Notes: generated by a model not told the origin, from the letters alone. Counted from the first letter of the stretch, positions 43,375 to 53,140 are shown. The stretch is DNA of 64,000 nucleotides from Longibaculum muris (GCF_004343035.1 NZ_SMCQ01000006.1:1-64000); one strand, 5' to 3'. Numbers and translations: made by a program.

Positions 43375-43392
43375 GAATAGCCAAGGCTATTC
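43375..43392 (-). terminator. Terminator after gltX
   Basis: GAATAGCC/GGCTATTC hairpin followed on the minus strand by TTTTTCTTTT; the last arm base is the final base of the gltX stop codon. Confidence 0.8.
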
Positions 43393-44831
43393 TATAATCT
43401 TGATAATACTTTTTCTTTACCCAATAACATAATTGAACTTGCTAAATCAGGACCATGCATAATCCCTGTTGTCGCAATACGGATTGGCATATATAACATT
43501 TTCCCTTTAGCTTTCGCTTCTTTTTGAGTTGCTTTAATACATGCTTGGATATTGTCTTTTGTAAAATCAGCATCAGATAATTCTTCTAATTTTGATTTAA
43601 AGACAGCTAATGTATTTGGAATTGATTCATCTTTCATAAACTCTTGAGCTTCTTCGTCTATTTGTAATTCATCTTCAAAGAATAATGAAACAAGTTCAAC
43701 AATTTCTTTGCCATATGATAATTGATCATGATATACAGCGACTAAATCTTTAACCCATTGTTCACTATGATTTGATAAATCATAAGCATCACTTAAAAAT
43801 GGTAAGCATAAATCAACTACTTCTTCTAAAGATCTTTCTTTGATATAACGGTTGTTCACCCATTTTAATTTTTCTTTATCAAACATAGATGGTGATTTAG
43901 ATAAACGTTTTTCACTAAATTCTTTAATTAAATCATCATGATTAAAGATTTCTTGTTCTCCTTCTGGAGACCAACCTAATAATGCCATAAAGTTAAACAT
44001 TGCATCAGGTAAGTATCCTTCTTCTTTATATTGAGAAACAAATTGCATGATTGATTCATCACGTTTTGATAATTTCTTTCTATCTTCATTAACAATTAAT
44101 GTCATATGACCATAAGTTGGCGCACTCCATCCTAACATTTCATAAATCATTAATTGTTTAGGGGTATTACTTAAATGTTCTTCACCTCTAAAAACATGTG
44201 TAATATCCATACAATGATCATCAATGACAACTGCAAAGTTATATGTTGGAATCCCATTGGCTTTAATTAAAACCCAGTCACCAATATCTTCTGATTCAAA
44301 AGACACATGTCCTCTAATCATATCATCAAATTCATATGTTTTCCCTGCTGGTACTTTCACTCTGATTGTATAAGGTAACCCAGCTTCTTCTTTTGCTTTG
44401 ACTTCTTCTGGTGTTAAATCACAACATTTTCGGTTATATTTAGGTGCAATTCCTGCAGCCACTTGTCTTTCATGTTCTGCATCTAATTCTTCTGGAGTAC
44501 AGAAACATTTATAGGCATATCCTTTTTCAAGTAAGATATCAATATATTTTTTATAGATATCTAATCTTTCCATTTGACGATATGGTGCATATTTTGGATT
44601 TGGATTTAAAGGTGATTCATCAGGAATAATTCCTAACCATTTTAAGTTTTCTAATTGGCTAGCTTCTCCACCTTCGATATTTCTTTCAATATCAGTATCT
44701 TCTAATCTGAAAATAAAATCTCCGTTATAATGTTTTGCAAACAAATAATTAAATAATGCTGTTCTGGCACCACCAATATGTAAATGTCCTGTAGGACTTG
44801 GTGCATATCTTACTCTTACTTTATCCATCAT
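43392..44831 (-). CDS. gltX: Glutamyl-tRNA synthetase
   Basis: A 479-residue class I aminoacyl-tRNA synthetase. The ATP-binding HIGH motif appears as HLHIGGART near residue 16 and KMSKS as KKLSKRD (about 248). Length, the [13 protein letters not shown] start and the helical C-terminal anticodon-binding domain identify GluRS rather than GlnRS. It charges tRNA-Glu, one copy of which is encoded at 62568-62643. In most Bacillota it also mischarges tRNA-Gln for amidation. It starts directly after ispF. Confidence 0.96.
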   Translation of the reverse strand: MMDKVRVRYAPSPTGHLHIGGARTALFNYLFAKHYNGDFIFRLEDTDIERNIEGGEASQLENLKWLGIIPDESPLNPNPKYAPYRQMERLDIYKKYIDILLEKGYAYKCFCTPEELDAEHERQVAAGIAPKYNRKCCDLTPEEVKAKEEAGLPYTIRVKVPAGKTYEFDDMIRGHVSFESEDIGDWVLIKANGIPTYNFAVVIDDHCMDITHVFRGEEHLSNTPKQLMIYEMLGWSAPTYGHMTLIVNEDRKKLSKRDESIMQFVSQYKEEGYLPDAMFNFMALLGWSPEGEQEIFNHDDLIKEFSEKRLSKSPSMFDKEKLKWVNNRYIKERSLEEVVDLCLPFLSDAYDLSNHSEQWVKDLVAVYHDQLSYGKEIVELVSLFFEDELQIDEEAQEFMKDESIPNTLAVFKSKLEELSDADFTKDNIQACIKATQKEAKAKGKMLYMPIRIATTGIMHGPDLASSIMLLGKEKVLSRL

Positions 44832-45314
44832 TTATAACCCTTCCTTATTTAATAGCACAACACTTTGAGAAACAATGCCTTCTTTTCTTCCCACAAAACC
44901 AAGTTTCTCTCCACGTGTTGCTTTGATATTCACTTGTGTGATATCACAATGTAAAACTTCAGCAACATTTTGACGCATTTGCATAATATGAGGAGCCATC
45001 TTTGGTTCTTCACACATAATAATGCTGTCAATATTCCCAATTGTATAACCTTCTTTTTTCATCATCTCATAAGTATGTTCTAGTAAAATCATTGATGATA
45101 TTCCTTTATAGCGAGGATCTGTATCTGGGAAATGTTTACCAATATCCCCTAATCCCATCGCCCCAATGATGCTTTCAATAATTGCATGTAACAAAACATC
45201 TGCATCACTATGACCTTTCAAGCCTTTTTCATATGGAATTTCAACACCACCTAAAATTAACTTACGATTTTCTACTAATTGATGAATATCTATAGATTGC
45301 CCAATTCTCATCAT
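44832..45314 (-). CDS. ispF: 2-C-methyl-D-erythritol 2,4-cyclodiphosphate synthase
   Basis: A 160-residue IspF of the non-mevalonate isoprenoid pathway, converting CDP-methylerythritol 2-phosphate to the cyclic diphosphate. The zinc ligands are visible in DIHQL and in [10 protein letters not shown], followed by [12 protein letters not shown] and the C-terminal [11 protein letters not shown]. The start at 45314 is chosen for its spacing from AGGAAGG. Directly adjacent to gltX (no intergenic base), a common ispF neighbour in Firmicutes. Confidence 0.95.
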   Translation of the reverse strand: MMRIGQSIDIHQLVENRKLILGGVEIPYEKGLKGHSDADVLLHAIIESIIGAMGLGDIGKHFPDTDPRYKGISSMILLEHTYEMMKKEGYTIGNIDSIIMCEEPKMAPHIMQMRQNVAEVLHCDITQVNIKATRGEKLGFVGRKEGIVSQSVVLLNKEGL

Positions 45315-45393
45315 GTTTATCACCCTTCCTGCCCTATTCTAGCACAATTTCTATGAATATACAAAAGCAACTTACACTATTCATAGAAAAAAT

Positions 45394-46797
45394 CTATCCT
45401 CTGATGGCCGGAATATAAATTGGTCCTAAATTTTCATTTTCTTTCGTTATACAGTTAAAAACATAGACTGGCTGCATAAAGCCTTTTGTATCTTTTCGAT
45501 AAGTTAATCGTACTTTAGATATAATTAAATCTTGAGGTAAGTATTTCATATAATCACTAATAAATGAACCATCTAATATTTTTTGATAAGCTTCTTTTTC
45601 TGAAAGAATATCCACTTGCTTATAAGGCATATATGTTATGAGTCCATTTTGAAGATTAGCCAACTTTCCGTTATTTACTACACAAGTTAAAGTTCCATTC
45701 AAATATACATCATTAACCTTTGTCATATAAGCAATAATTTCATATGTTCCTTCTGTTTCACTAAAACTGACCTGATCTGGAATCATCACATCATATTTTT
45801 TTAATATTTTTTGAATATCTTTTAAGGATAAACCTTTATCTTTTTGATCAAACAATGAAAAATCATTATAATTTATAAATCCATCTATATAATCAATTGA
45901 TATACAATGGGTTTTGTTAACTGAATAAAAATAGACTGTTTCATCATAATACTCATTTAAAGATTCATCTATTGTCACTCCAATCATTTGAAAAAAGCTT
46001 TTAGCCTTTTCTAAACATTGTTCTTGTGTATAGCTTTGACTTTGATAAGTATAAACTTTTTCTTTTTTATCTGATAAAGATATTTGCGTTTCAACATGAA
46101 TATCATTCATATTTATATGAGAACTCGGATAATCTCTAAGATTCCCATATTCTTGATATTTATAAGTCATAAAAATTCCGGTAAAAAGACAAACGGCTAA
46201 TAAAGTAGGAATTTGTTTTAACAAAGTTGGTAAAATCTTTACTTTTTTCTTTTGAAAACAACCATATATCAAAACAAATAGTGCATAAATCCCAAAACCA
46301 ATCATGCATCCAACAGCATTATTCATTATATCATCAACTTCAAAAACCCCTAGATGAAAAATCAATTGACTTAACTCAATAAAAACCGTCAAACCTAATC
46401 CTGCTAAATAAGTTTTCCACCATGTCTTAAAACTTTCATGAACCAAAGGTAATAAAAAACCTAAAGGCACAAACATGAGGATATTTAAAATGATATTACG
46501 CCATTCAACTATTGAAAAATTATTCCAAGCATAGTGATATGAACTAAATAATTCTAAACTTATCCCATATTGTATTACACGTGCACGACCTGCTAATGTG
46601 ACTAACAAAACAACAATGATATATCCGATTAAAAGAATATTTATGATAAATTTCTTCTTTTTTATTTGAATTGATTTTTTAAAAACATATTTTTGAATAA
46701 AACAATAGAATCCATAAAATATACATATCCCTAAAATAAATAATCCAGCAAGTATCAAACATTCTTTCCCTAAATTTATAATAGATGATAATCTCAT
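45394..46797 (-). CDS. VanZ-like membrane protein with extracytoplasmic C-terminal domain
   Basis: A 467-residue protein. The N-terminal half (about 1-180) has five or so membrane segments and the VanZ-like pattern (NILMFVPLGFLLPL, ELSQLIFHLGVFEVDDIMNNAVG). A further membrane segment (about 195-212) leads to a soluble C-terminal region of about 250 residues that I do not recognise. VanZ proteins can raise teicoplanin tolerance, but the biochemical role is unknown. The extra C-terminal domain makes it about three times the length of classical VanZ. No van operon is adjacent. Confidence 0.85.
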   Translation of the reverse strand: MRLSSIINLGKECLILAGLFILGICIFYGFYCFIQKYVFKKSIQIKKKKFIINILLIGYIIVVLLVTLAGRARVIQYGISLELFSSYHYAWNNFSIVEWRNIILNILMFVPLGFLLPLVHESFKTWWKTYLAGLGLTVFIELSQLIFHLGVFEVDDIMNNAVGCMIGFGIYALFVLIYGCFQKKKVKILPTLLKQIPTLLAVCLFTGIFMTYKYQEYGNLRDYPSSHINMNDIHVETQISLSDKKEKVYTYQSQSYTQEQCLEKAKSFFQMIGVTIDESLNEYYDETVYFYSVNKTHCISIDYIDGFINYNDFSLFDQKDKGLSLKDIQKILKKYDVMIPDQVSFSETEGTYEIIAYMTKVNDVYLNGTLTCVVNNGKLANLQNGLITYMPYKQVDILSEKEAYQKILDGSFISDYMKYLPQDLIISKVRLTYRKDTKGFMQPVYVFNCITKENENLGPIYIPAIRG

Positions 46798-46847
46798 AAA
46801 AATACCTCCATTGTTTATTATACATAATATTATGGAGAGATTGTGAA

Positions 46848-47465
46848 TTATTTTTTTAGTTCCTGAGATATTTTTTGCATTTCTAAATCAACCTCGGCCA
46901 TCTTTCGAGCACATTTTTTGAGCCTTTCGCGTATTTCTATATCAATAGGTTGCTCACTTTTATAAGATAAAACATGTTCTAGGCTTGCCCATGAATCCAT
47001 TGAAATCGTTCTTAATTGAATTTCTACAGGGACATAAGTTACTCCTGTTTTTAAATAGATTGGAACTTTCACTACCAAATGTAAAGAACGATAACCACTT
47101 TCTTTAGGATAATCAATATAGTTTTCTTTTTTAATGAGTTGAATATCTTCATTCATAATAAATAATTGTGATATGTATTGAATATCATTGATATAGTGAC
47201 ATACAACCCTTAAACCTGCAATATCATTAAGTTGGTTTAAACCTTCTAAGGTGATAGGTAGCTTTTTTCTTTTGAGTTTATCTATAATGCTTTGTGGCGT
47301 TTTGATTCTTGATTGAATATTGTGAATGGGGCTATAACCATTTTCACATTTTAATTCATCATCAATATTATGTAATTTTGTTGTTACAACTTCAATTGCA
47401 CTACGGTAAGGATGCATTAGCTTCCTTGTTTCCTTTATATTATCAAATATTTCCATTAATTCCAT
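46848..47465 (-). CDS. Small alarmone (p)ppGpp synthetase, RelQ/YjbM type
   Basis: A protein of about 205 residues with a RelA/SpoT synthetase domain only: IHNIQSRIKTPQSIIDKLKRK, LNDIAGLRVVCHYI, DYPKESGYRSLHLVVKV and VEIQLRTISMDSWASLEH are the substrate and metal motifs. No hydrolase, TGS or ACT domains. It makes (p)ppGpp from ATP and GDP/GTP under stress. The start at 47465 is chosen because GGTGAT lies just upstream; an in-frame ATG at 47519 exists without a ribosome binding site. Divergent from the gene at 47555. Confidence 0.9.
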   Translation of the reverse strand: MELMEIFDNIKETRKLMHPYRSAIEVVTTKLHNIDDELKCENGYSPIHNIQSRIKTPQSIIDKLKRKKLPITLEGLNQLNDIAGLRVVCHYINDIQYISQLFIMNEDIQLIKKENYIDYPKESGYRSLHLVVKVPIYLKTGVTYVPVEIQLRTISMDSWASLEHVLSYKSEQPIDIEIRERLKKCARKMAEVDLEMQKISQELKK

Positions 47466-47554
47466 AACATCACCATTTTCATTATATTCCTTAAAATATG
47501 ATAAATTTTCTATCTTCATTGTGAAAATATGTTATGATAAAAAAGGTGATGACA

Positions 47555-48271
47555 ATGAAAAGTAATTTACAACAATTAAAACAAAGAGGTCAATTTGATG
47601 AACAAGAATATAATCAATTTCTTGATTTATCCAAAGCAGATTTAATTTCTCACTTACATGACTTTGCATCTATAAGAACAGCTTGTATTCGTATATTATC
47701 CCAAAACTATCATCAAGATGAAGATTACACCTCTATTTTACTTCAACAATTACATAAAGAAAAAGCTCTCTATACGAAAATAGAGATTCAAAATCAATTA
47801 ACTCAATATGGTGATATTCCCATGATGTGTCAGTATTTAGGAAAAATTGGACATAACCAATATCGACAATTGCCAGTTAAAGGTTCACTAAAAAAGAGTT
47901 ACCCTTTACCTAGAGATATTATTGCGAGAAGTTTGGCATATATTTCTATTGAAAAGTTTAATTTATTTTTCGATTGTTTAAACTCACTTTCAAGAGAACA
48001 GTTACTAGAAGCCATTGATGCCTTAGGTTTTCTTTGCTTCTATCACCAAGAACTCGCAAATGAAGAAACCTATTCTTTTGTCTGTCAACAAATTGAAAAA
48101 TATTCACAAGATGATTTAATGATGTTTAAACTGATAACTTGTTTAAGTGCTTTTCCACAAAGTCAACCTCTTTTATTAGAACTCTTACAGACAAAAAAAC
48201 ACCCTACTTTAATAAAAGAAGTAGAGCGTTCTTTGAAAATTATTCACCAATCAAATAATCATTTAAATTAA
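47555..48271 (+). CDS. Protein of unknown function (HEAT-like helical)
   Basis: A 238-residue, probably all-helical cytoplasmic protein with the feel of alpha-helical repeats (ADLISHLHDFASIRTACIRIL, YTSILLQQLHKEKALYTKIEIQ); no signal or membrane segment. I do not recognise a family. AAAGGTGAT precedes the ATG at 47555. Divergent from the alarmone synthetase. Its last 32 bases overlap the end of the convergent MerR-like gene. Confidence 0.7.
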   Translation: MKSNLQQLKQRGQFDEQEYNQFLDLSKADLISHLHDFASIRTACIRILSQNYHQDEDYTSILLQQLHKEKALYTKIEIQNQLTQYGDIPMMCQYLGKIGHNQYRQLPVKGSLKKSYPLPRDIIARSLAYISIEKFNLFFDCLNSLSREQLLEAIDALGFLCFYHQELANEETYSFVCQQIEKYSQDDLMMFKLITCLSAFPQSQPLLLELLQTKKHPTLIKEVERSLKIIHQSNNHLN

Positions 48272-49256
48272 TACCATTTTTCATTGCATAGAGGATATTC
48301 TTTTTATCGTCTATGTTTTTTATTTTATCTTCTAAAATACAAGCAATCATTCTTATATCATCGCCTAAAATCATCGGCCAAAAGAAATAGAAATCTTTAC
48401 CGTCTTTAAAATAAAAGTGGAAATCTGGCACAAACACTTCATAAGCTAGTGGTGAACCTATTTTCATATATCTTTTTACTGTTCGAATCTCAACACTTAC
48501 AATATCTTCATAACGATAATAAGACATATATTTTTCATCTTTATTCAACAATACAGCAATAAAATACTTTAGGTTATGAACAAAACCAGTAAATTGATAA
48601 TAACGAATCCCATCATTTAAAAATTCGACTGATTGATTCATAGAATTATCCAGCATCAAAGAGGTTGTTTGTCTAAATGCACTGGCTATAAATAGTACTT
48701 CAAATATCATTGCAATAATGATTATACATATTGTTTTAGCAAAGAGATCATCGAAGAAAAAAGTTGCTAATATCCACCCTAAAGTTAATGACGCTATCAT
48801 AGCATAAATAATCTGTCTCAATGCCCAAGAGCGTGTTAATTTTCTACCTAGAGAAACATTTGATGTTGTTTTTTGAAAACCAAGTTTAGATTTGGTTGAC
48901 TGTATTTGAAATTCATTAAGAGCAGGAATTAAAGGAACGTTTTTTTCTTGATAATAATCTACCGTTTGTTTGACTTCTTTAATACTTTCTAATTGTTGAC
49001 TGAGGTAATCTTGATTCATTTTTAAACATTCTTGAAAATTTAAATCTCCACTTAAAATAGCTTTAACATCATCAATCGAGATTTCTAAACTTCTTAAAAA
49101 TTTGACTAATTTGAGTGTTTGTACATCTTCATCACGATAATCACGATATCCGTTTTCATCTCTATGAGGTTGAATGAAGCCTTCTTTTTCATAGTAACGA
49201 ATGGTATGTTTTGATAATCCTAACAATTTTTCTAAATCACTTGTTTTCATGCTCAT
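48240..49256 (-). CDS. Membrane-anchored MerR family regulator
   Basis: A 338-residue protein: N-terminal MerR winged helix (MKTSDLEKLLGLSKHTIRYYEKEGFIQP, to about 75), a coiled-coil helix (about 80-115), then two hydrophobic segments (about 155-172 and 177-197) and a C-terminal PH-like or sensor region of about 140 residues (YYRYEDIVSVEIRTVKRY). MerR regulators are normally soluble, so this looks like a transcription factor tethered to the membrane. Its promoter has the 19-base spacer with a dyad (49274-49304), indicating autoregulation. Confidence 0.87.
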   Translation of the reverse strand: MSMKTSDLEKLLGLSKHTIRYYEKEGFIQPHRDENGYRDYRDEDVQTLKLVKFLRSLEISIDDVKAILSGDLNFQECLKMNQDYLSQQLESIKEVKQTVDYYQEKNVPLIPALNEFQIQSTKSKLGFQKTTSNVSLGRKLTRSWALRQIIYAMIASLTLGWILATFFFDDLFAKTICIIIIAMIFEVLFIASAFRQTTSLMLDNSMNQSVEFLNDGIRYYQFTGFVHNLKYFIAVLLNKDEKYMSYYRYEDIVSVEIRTVKRYMKIGSPLAYEVFVPDFHFYFKDGKDFYFFWPMILGDDIRMIACILEDKIKNIDDKKNILYAMKNGINLNDYLIGE

Positions 49257-49273
49257 TCCTTCTTTCTAACTCC

Positions 49274-49304
49274 ATTAAACACTATAGAGTCACTCTACAG
49301 TCAA
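49274..49304 (-). promoter_or_regulatory. MerR-type autoregulatory promoter
   Basis: On the minus strand TTGACT (49299-49304), 19-base spacer, TTTAAT (49274-49279). The spacer region holds a near-perfect dyad, ACTGTAGAGT and ACTCTATAGT, overlapping the -35 edge, the layout recognised by MerR proteins. Confidence 0.75.
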
Positions 49305-49314
49305 GAAAAAAGCA

Positions 49315-50310
49315 CTAAATGTGCTTTTCATCAGCTGGGAAGATAACCCCTGCTTTTCTTCTTGCAATTGTTTGAACTTCAGTTACAATCATACTATGTT
49401 CTAACATTTCATAACATTGTTGATAATCATTATTTTGATACATCTTAACAAATGCCATAAATTCTTCATACATTCTATGGACATCTTTATTGTCATTGAT
49501 TATTTCTTTTGTTCCATCATTTAATAATAATTCCATTGAACCAATATAACTTAATGGTGTTGGAACATGTAAACATCCTTGATCACCTTGAATATTATTA
49601 GAAAGTGGAGCTTTACAATCTTTTGCTCCGATACATACACATTGGAATGTTTCATATTCAAGAATAAGGATACCTGATGTATCGATATGATTTTCTATAT
49701 TTGGATAATAGTGAACATCTTTTGGTTTGCCAAATAATCCCACAACAAAATGGATATTATAAATATTTAAATCCATTAATGCTCCACCTGATTTTGTATA
49801 ATCAAAAGCAGGTAAGATATTTCCTTCTTTAAAAGCATTATAACGTGATGAGTATTGTGAATAATTACATTCTACTACCTTAATTTTGCCTAAATCTTTT
49901 AATAATGATTTGATTTTATAATAATTTGGTAAATATTGATTAGTTATGGCTTCCCATAAGAATAAACGATTTGAAGTTGCGACACGTTGTAACTCTTTGG
50001 CTTCTTCAATATTTGATGTCATTGGTTTTTCTAAGATGACATTTTTTTGTGCTTCTAGTGCTTGCAAGGCATATGTGTAATGCAAGTGATTTGGTAAAGC
50101 AATATAGATTGTATCTACTTGTTCATCATTAAGTAATTCATCATATGATGTAGAATATCTTTGAAAATGATGTTCTTGATAAATTGTTCTTAATTTTTCT
50201 TCACTACGTTTTGTTCCCGAAATATGCACCAATTCAATTTCTGGAATTTGTTCAATAAACGATAATAAATCACCAACAATCATACCACTACCTACAATTC
50301 CTAATTTCAT
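49315..50310 (-). CDS. Gfo/Idh/MocA family NAD(P)-dependent oxidoreductase
   Basis: A 331-residue oxidoreductase with an N-terminal Rossmann fold (KLGIVGSGMIVGDLLSF), TIYIALPNHLHYTYALQALEAQKNVILEKPMTSN containing the EKP catalytic Lys, and a C-terminal alpha/beta substrate domain (SGGALMDLNIYNIHFV). The family oxidises sugars, inositols or related polyols. No pathway partner is adjacent, so the substrate is open. The start at 50310 follows GGAGGTG. Confidence 0.9.
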   Translation of the reverse strand: MKLGIVGSGMIVGDLLSFIEQIPEIELVHISGTKRSEEKLRTIYQEHHFQRYSTSYDELLNDEQVDTIYIALPNHLHYTYALQALEAQKNVILEKPMTSNIEEAKELQRVATSNRLFLWEAITNQYLPNYYKIKSLLKDLGKIKVVECNYSQYSSRYNAFKEGNILPAFDYTKSGGALMDLNIYNIHFVVGLFGKPKDVHYYPNIENHIDTSGILILEYETFQCVCIGAKDCKAPLSNNIQGDQGCLHVPTPLSYIGSMELLLNDGTKEIINDNKDVHRMYEEFMAFVKMYQNNDYQQCYEMLEHSMIVTEVQTIARRKAGVIFPADEKHI

Positions 50311-50357
50311 AATAAACACCTCCACTATCCATTTTATCACTTTTTTAATTTATTTGT

Positions 50358-51206
50358 TTAGACTATTTCAGGCATATGTTTATATAATGATGCAGCTATT
50401 CCATCTTCATCATGGGATAAAGTCACTTCATCAGCAATAGCCTTTAAATCATCCACAGCATTCGCCATAGCTACACCAATTCCTGCATAATTCACCATTG
50501 AAGCATCATTGTGTCCATCTCCAAAAGCAATCATTTCTTCCCTACGATATCCCATAGGTGATAATACAGTATCTAAAGCTTTGGCTTTATCAATGCCTTG
50601 AGCAGTAAATTCAAAATAGAAATCTCCTGTAAACATACAACTTAATGTATCTTTAAAAGGTTCCATCATTTCTTTATAATGAGCTTGTAAATATTCAGGA
50701 TCACTTGTTGTTAAAATTTTATTTAAAGGGAAATCAACAAATGCTGCTAAATCATCTATTTCACATAATTTAAACTTACCACCACGTGATTCATATTGAA
50801 TGACATCAAAAGGTTCCCCTTTCCATGTAATCCAATTATCATAAACATTGTTAACATACATGTACTCACCTTTATCAATCATTGGTCTTACACGCTCAAA
50901 CTTCTTCATATGTTCTAAGACAGCTTTTCCTTCTTCAACACTTAAAGCTTGATTAAATAATGTTTCATTTGTTTTACAATCAATAACCTTTGAACCATTA
51001 TAAGCTACTAATAAACCATGATATTGATCCATTTTCAATTCTCTTGCTAAATCCATTAAACCAGATGTTGGTCTTCCTGATGCTAATATTAAAATTGCTC
51101 CTTTTTCTTCTGCTTTTAATAAAGCTTCTTTTGTTTTTGGTGTCACCACTTTTTTTGAATTGGTAAGGGTTCCATCCACATCCATAATAATTACTTTTAT
51201 TGCCAT
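50358..51206 (-). CDS. Cof-type HAD-IIB phosphatase, second copy
   Basis: A 282-residue HAD-IIB hydrolase, paralogous to the one at 35759-36577. Motif I is IMDVDGTLTN, motif II LASGRPTSG, then GIDKAKAL and IAFGDGHNDASMVNYAG. Substrate unknown; small sugar phosphates are the usual family targets. GGAGG before 51206 fixes the start. Located between the Gfo/Idh oxidoreductase and another HAD gene. Confidence 0.9.
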   Translation of the reverse strand: MAIKVIIMDVDGTLTNSKKVVTPKTKEALLKAEEKGAILILASGRPTSGLMDLARELKMDQYHGLLVAYNGSKVIDCKTNETLFNQALSVEEGKAVLEHMKKFERVRPMIDKGEYMYVNNVYDNWITWKGEPFDVIQYESRGGKFKLCEIDDLAAFVDFPLNKILTTSDPEYLQAHYKEMMEPFKDTLSCMFTGDFYFEFTAQGIDKAKALDTVLSPMGYRREEMIAFGDGHNDASMVNYAGIGVAMANAVDDLKAIADEVTLSHDEDGIAASLYKHMPEIV

Positions 51207-51296
51207 AATTATACCTCCATTATTCATCATACATGATTTTTAAACGAATGAATTAAACTTTGCAGAAATTGAAAAAAATCAAGTCAAATGACTTGA

Positions 51297-51950
51297 TTAT
51301 AAATATTGAAAAACATCTAGTAATGATTCAAGTGATTGAATATCAGGATCATCTGTTTTTTCTTTTCCAATTAAGAAAGCTCTTATTCCTACAGCCTTTG
51401 CTGCTTCCATATCTTTATTTAAACTATCACCAATATAAATAGCTTCATCAGCATTAAGCTTTGTGATTGCTAATGCTTTTTCAAACATTTCTTTAGCTGG
51501 TTTATAATAATGTGTTGTTTCACTAGAAATAATACCCTTTGGTTTTAATTCTAACAATTTCATACTTTCTTCAACATAACAAGTATCATTATTTGTAATA
51601 ATATAAATTGGTAATGGACATTGTTCAAAGAAATCATAAGCATCATCATAAGCAGGTGTATGAAGCCAATGTTGAACTAATAAATCACAATATTCATGAC
51701 TATCTCCTTCAAGATTAATTTCTGCCTTTAAATCATCAAAAGCTTCTAAAACAATATCATATTCTTTTTTAAAGTTCTCACCATTATATTTCTTTAATAA
51801 TGCATCATGCTTCTTTTGCCATAAATCAGCAATCTTTTGAGGATCCTTTTCATCTGAATGTTCAACACATTTTTTTAATAATGCTTCTAAATATTCACTT
51901 TGTTCATATACCAAAGTTCCCATATGATCAATAAATATAGCTTTTAACAT
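51297..51950 (-). CDS. HAD family protein with altered motif I
   Basis: A 217-residue HAD-superfamily protein with an alpha-helical cap (about 15-90). Motif I reads FIDHMGTLVYE: the nucleophile Asp8 is kept but the second Asp, the general acid/base of phosphatases, is Met10. Motif II is IITNNDT, Lys is in HYYKPAKEMFEKA, and motif IV is IYIGDSLNKDMEAAKAVG. Replacement of the second Asp is known in HAD dehalogenases and phosphonatases, so it may not be a phosphatase. The start at 51950 is chosen for spacing from AGGAGG. Confidence 0.85.
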   Translation of the reverse strand: MLKAIFIDHMGTLVYEQSEYLEALLKKCVEHSDEKDPQKIADLWQKKHDALLKKYNGENFKKEYDIVLEAFDDLKAEINLEGDSHEYCDLLVQHWLHTPAYDDAYDFFEQCPLPIYIITNNDTCYVEESMKLLELKPKGIISSETTHYYKPAKEMFEKALAITKLNADEAIYIGDSLNKDMEAAKAVGIRAFLIGKEKTDDPDIQSLESLLDVFQYL

Positions 51951-51962
51951 TTTCATTACCTC

Positions 51963-52709
51963 CTAAAAAAGTTCATTTTCCTTTGCTTGTTGACATGCTT
52001 TCTTTAATTTTTGAACTGAAGCTGCCAATAAAACAGGATTATTTTTTCTTGCGTGTGTTGGACATACTGCAATACAACGCATACATGATATACATTTATC
52101 TTTATCTGTTTGTTGAGGATGTTTGATATCTATTGCTTGAACTGGACATGATTTTGCACAAATCCCACATTCAATACATTTTTTTGAAGCTGTTGGTTTT
52201 AATGGAATCCCATGATATTCTTTATAAGGTCTTTGACCTGGAACTTCTATTTCAGTAAGTTCTTTGGTTAATCTTTCTTTTATATTTTTCGTAAAGTGAA
52301 TAATTTGTTGTTGATCTTGTTGATTGGGTCTCCCTTGTCCAAATTGATGCATAATAGAATGTTCACAAACACAGGCCATTGCACTAAAAGGAAGAAAACC
52401 TTGTTGTTTTAAAGTATCTTTCAATTCTAATAAAGTATCTTCATAAGCACGATTCCCATAAGTTACAATCATGCAAACAGGTGTTTGATGAGCCTTCATC
52501 ATAGCTAATCTTTCAATCGCAATCGCAGGAACACGTCCTCCAAATGAAGGTACCCCAACAATACAAAAATCATCTTGATTAAATTCATATTGACTAAAAT
52601 CTTCAATTAAAGATAAATCAATATCTTTAACTGGTGAAAATTGTTCTGAAACCAAACTTGTTACTTTTTTAGTCCCACCTGTAGGACTAAAATAAATATT
52701 ATAATTCAT
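51963..52709 (-). CDS. EFR1 family ferredoxin (flavodoxin-like plus two 4Fe-4S)
   Basis: A 248-residue protein with an N-terminal flavodoxin-like domain (YFSPTGGTKKVTSLV, GVPSFGGRVPA) and a C-terminal dicluster 4Fe-4S ferredoxin (CIECGICAKSCPVQAI and CISCMRCIAVCPTHA, about 178-222). EFR1 proteins are likely electron-transfer or reductase components in anaerobes. The gene begins directly after the ArsR-type regulator stop, so the regulator probably controls it. Confidence 0.9.
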   Translation of the reverse strand: MNYNIYFSPTGGTKKVTSLVSEQFSPVKDIDLSLIEDFSQYEFNQDDFCIVGVPSFGGRVPAIAIERLAMMKAHQTPVCMIVTYGNRAYEDTLLELKDTLKQQGFLPFSAMACVCEHSIMHQFGQGRPNQQDQQQIIHFTKNIKERLTKELTEIEVPGQRPYKEYHGIPLKPTASKKCIECGICAKSCPVQAIDIKHPQQTDKDKCISCMRCIAVCPTHARKNNPVLLAASVQKLKKACQQAKENELF

Positions 52710-53078
52710 TTATTTCCCTCCTTCACATATACGATTTTGACATGTTTCACATTTATCATCTTGAACTTCTTCAATCTTACGAAATAATTTGACTAAAGAA
52801 GCCATACGTCGACTCCGATAATTCAAGTAGTAAAAATTCTTTGTACCTTCTTCTCTCATCGCAACAATACCACTTTCTTTTAATATTTTTAAATGATGGG
52901 ATAAAGCTGTTCTAGAAATATGAATCACTGAAGATAACTCTCCTACTCGCATACCTCCACATTGAATATTTTCTAATAAACATAAAATAATACTTTGCCG
53001 TGTTGTGTCCCCTAATACTGAAAGGATTGGACGACATTCATTAAATTCCTTAGCTAAGTCTTTTCTTGTCTGGCCCAT
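52710..53078 (-). CDS. ArsR family transcriptional regulator
   Basis: A 122-residue winged-helix regulator: LSVLGDTTRQSIILCLLE, MRVGELSSVIHISRTALSHHLKILKESGIV. A Cys-rich tail (CETCQNRICEGG) and an internal Cys pair could bind metal or sense redox state. The promoter at 53109-53140 places transcription start next to an upstream ATG, so the Met at 53078, with AAAGG before it, is the real start. Adjacent to the EFR1 ferredoxin gene with no intergenic base. Confidence 0.9.
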   Translation of the reverse strand: MGQTRKDLAKEFNECRPILSVLGDTTRQSIILCLLENIQCGGMRVGELSSVIHISRTALSHHLKILKESGIVAMREEGTKNFYYLNYRSRRMASLVKLFRKIEEVQDDKCETCQNRICEGGK

Positions 53079-53098
53079 ATCATCAATCCTTTCGTCAA

Positions 53099-53140
53099 AG
53101 TTCATTGACCATTATATCTTTAAATGCGTGAACTATCAAT
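53099..53140 (-). promoter_or_regulatory. Promoter and possible operator of arsR-EFR1
   Basis: On the minus strand TTGATA (53135-53140), 17-base spacer, TATAAT (53112-53117). AGTTCA at 53099-53104 and TGAACT at 53129-53134 form an inverted repeat that brackets the -10. The -35 overlaps the stop codon of the broken acetyltransferase gene. Confidence 0.7.

Noticed and set aside
13232-46797. Glycopeptide-resistance cluster (VanY-, VanZ-, VanR/S-like genes)
   Set aside because: The genes are scattered over more than 40 kb and vanH, vanA/B and vanX are absent; each is a common chromosomal family.
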